A stretch of DNA of 6,300 bases. Source: Deltaproteobacteria bacterium (GTDB lineage Bacteria; Desulfobacterota; Desulfofervidia; Desulfofervidales; DG-60). The position numbers and the translations under genes were made by a program. The notes under the pieces were generated by a model, which ran no database searches, was not told where the DNA came from, and saw only the letters and a program-made list of their open reading frames with translations. The stretch lies in contig JAGGTC010000017.1 in assembly GCA_021163945.1 (NCBI GenBank), positions 1 to 6,300 of the forward strand. The letters run 5' to 3'. This document shows, in pieces, positions 5,751 through 6,300 of the stretch. How positions within the stretch are numbered: position 1 is the first letter of the stretch; every line of letters starts with the position of its first letter.

Positions 5751-6300
5751 GAGTTTTCTCTGACGAATAAATATATAATGGATTAAGGCATCCCGATCGT
5801 CTTCATGGATGGCTACAAAGCGTGCACCTATCTCATATTTTTTATCTTCTCTCTCATCTGACCTAACTGCCTGTGCTAAAGTAGTGATCACAAGGGGGGG
5901 AAAAAGTGGAATCAAAATATGAATCTTGAGAAATGTACCTGGGGTTATTTTTTCCTTACTTATAAATCGTAACCCAGAACCACTGATATTTATATAGCAT
6001 GCCTGTTTAAAAGATAAATTAGTCTTTGATGCCTCCCCTCCACTAAGAATTTTTATCATCGTATCTAATTTTTCATTTATACCTATAAGCAAATTCAAGA
6101 TAAGTTGGTCTGCAGTAGAGATCTTTGTCTCTTCTTCCCTGTATTCATCCCAAAATAGGGGAATAAATGGATATTTAAACCTTATTCGTTCAACCCCACT
6201 TTGCCTTTGAAAAAATTTCTTCTTTTCTTCTTCATAGAGTTCTGGGGTTAAAACTTGGTAATCAAAGCAAAGATAATCGTCAATTCGTACGTATTCCCTC
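5733..6300 (-). CDS. PilZ-domain c-di-GMP receptor with helical insertion, 5'-partial
   Basis: The frame is open from the TAA at 5733-5735 to the right edge, giving 188 visible residues; the start is outside the window, so the internal TTG at 6098 should not be taken as the start. At the edge the protein reads REYVRIDDYL, which contains the RxxxR c-di-GMP motif (Arg codons 6297-6299 and 6285-6287). The second PilZ motif, NISGSG (an NxSxxG match), lies at 5973-5990, followed by the strand pattern of a PilZ barrel and GARFVAI. The two motifs are 99 residues apart instead of a few tens. The insertion includes a helix with regular hydrophobic heptads, as in tetrameric PilZ proteins such as XCC6012 of Xanthomonas. 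There is no membrane segment in the visible part. It probably acts as a cytoplasmic c-di-GMP sensor; its target is unknown. Confidence 0.8.
   Translation of the reverse strand, partial: REYVRIDDYLCFDYQVLTPELYEEEKKKFFQRQSGVERIRFKYPFIPLFWDEYREEETKISTADQLILNLLIGINEKLDTMIKILSGGEASKTNLSFKQACYINISGSGLRFISKEKITPGTFLKIHILIPLFPPLVITTLAQAVRSDEREDKKYEIGARFVAIHEDDRDALIHYIFIRQRKLLRQRQ
6039..6125 (-). other. Predicted coiled-coil helix inserted in the PilZ protein
   Basis: In the segment ADQLILNLLIGINEKL and the residues that follow it, hydrophobic residues fall at alternating 4 and 3 spacings (Ile, Leu, Ile, Leu, Met, Leu) over about 23 residues, a clean heptad a/d pattern. It lies between the RxxxR and NxSxxG motifs. 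This suggests oligomerisation through a helical bundle; the sequence pattern is direct, the structure is inferred. Confidence 0.5.

Noticed and set aside
5733..6098. PilZ gene as a complete 121-residue protein starting at TTG 6098
   Set aside because: The frame continues without a stop to the window edge and contains the RxxxR motif upstream of 6098, so the short version cuts the domain in two.
1..6300. CRISPR array, tRNA, rRNA, insertion sequence or defence cassette
   Set aside because: I saw no regularly spaced repeats, no tRNA-like cloverleaf, no transposase, integrase or nuclease motifs; every gene has a plausible housekeeping or accessory assignment.

Overview
The window is a compact, gene-dense stretch of a bacterial chromosome. 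It has low to moderate GC, with AT-rich intergenic DNA and frequent ATA (Ile) and AGG (Arg) codons. The gene order rplU-rpmA-obgE-proB, together with a B12-binding radical SAM protein, a YkgJ-type cysteine-cluster protein and an atypical PilZ protein, suggests an anaerobic member of the Desulfobacterota/Thermodesulfobacteria type. This placement is inferred from gene content only, with no database comparison. I see no mobile element, CRISPR array, tRNA, rRNA or phage gene.

Layout, left to right. Positions 2-565 (+) hold a YkgJ-like putative metal-binding cysteine-cluster protein whose frame is open to the left edge. Positions 566-626 hold a promoter candidate and the ribosome binding site for the next operon. 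Positions 627-3352 (+) are a tightly packed four-gene unit: ribosomal proteins bL21 and bL27, the ribosome-assembly GTPase Obg, and glutamate 5-kinase ProB. All three of its junctions overlap or abut, so the unit is probably co-transcribed and translationally coupled. Positions 3349-5040 (-) encode a B12-binding radical SAM enzyme with a C-terminal tail that reads as a STAS-like domain. Positions 5041-5099 are a short divergent intergenic region with a perfect 9-bp inverted repeat. Positions 5100-5750 (+) encode a class I SAM-dependent methyltransferase. Positions 5733-6300 (-) hold the C-terminal part of a PilZ c-di-GMP receptor of the type with a long helical insertion; its start lies beyond the right edge.

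The first operon covers translation and ribosome assembly plus the first step of proline synthesis; proA is not adjacent. The right half looks like an accessory set: a radical SAM enzyme and a methyltransferase expressed divergently, and a second-messenger receptor converging on the methyltransferase. No joint pathway can be read from the sequence.

The points most worth a second look are the radical SAM-STAS fusion, the PilZ protein with a predicted coiled-coil insertion, Obg with Glu in place of the G3 Asp, and the symmetrical repeat between the divergent genes. I do not see a clear new multi-gene system.
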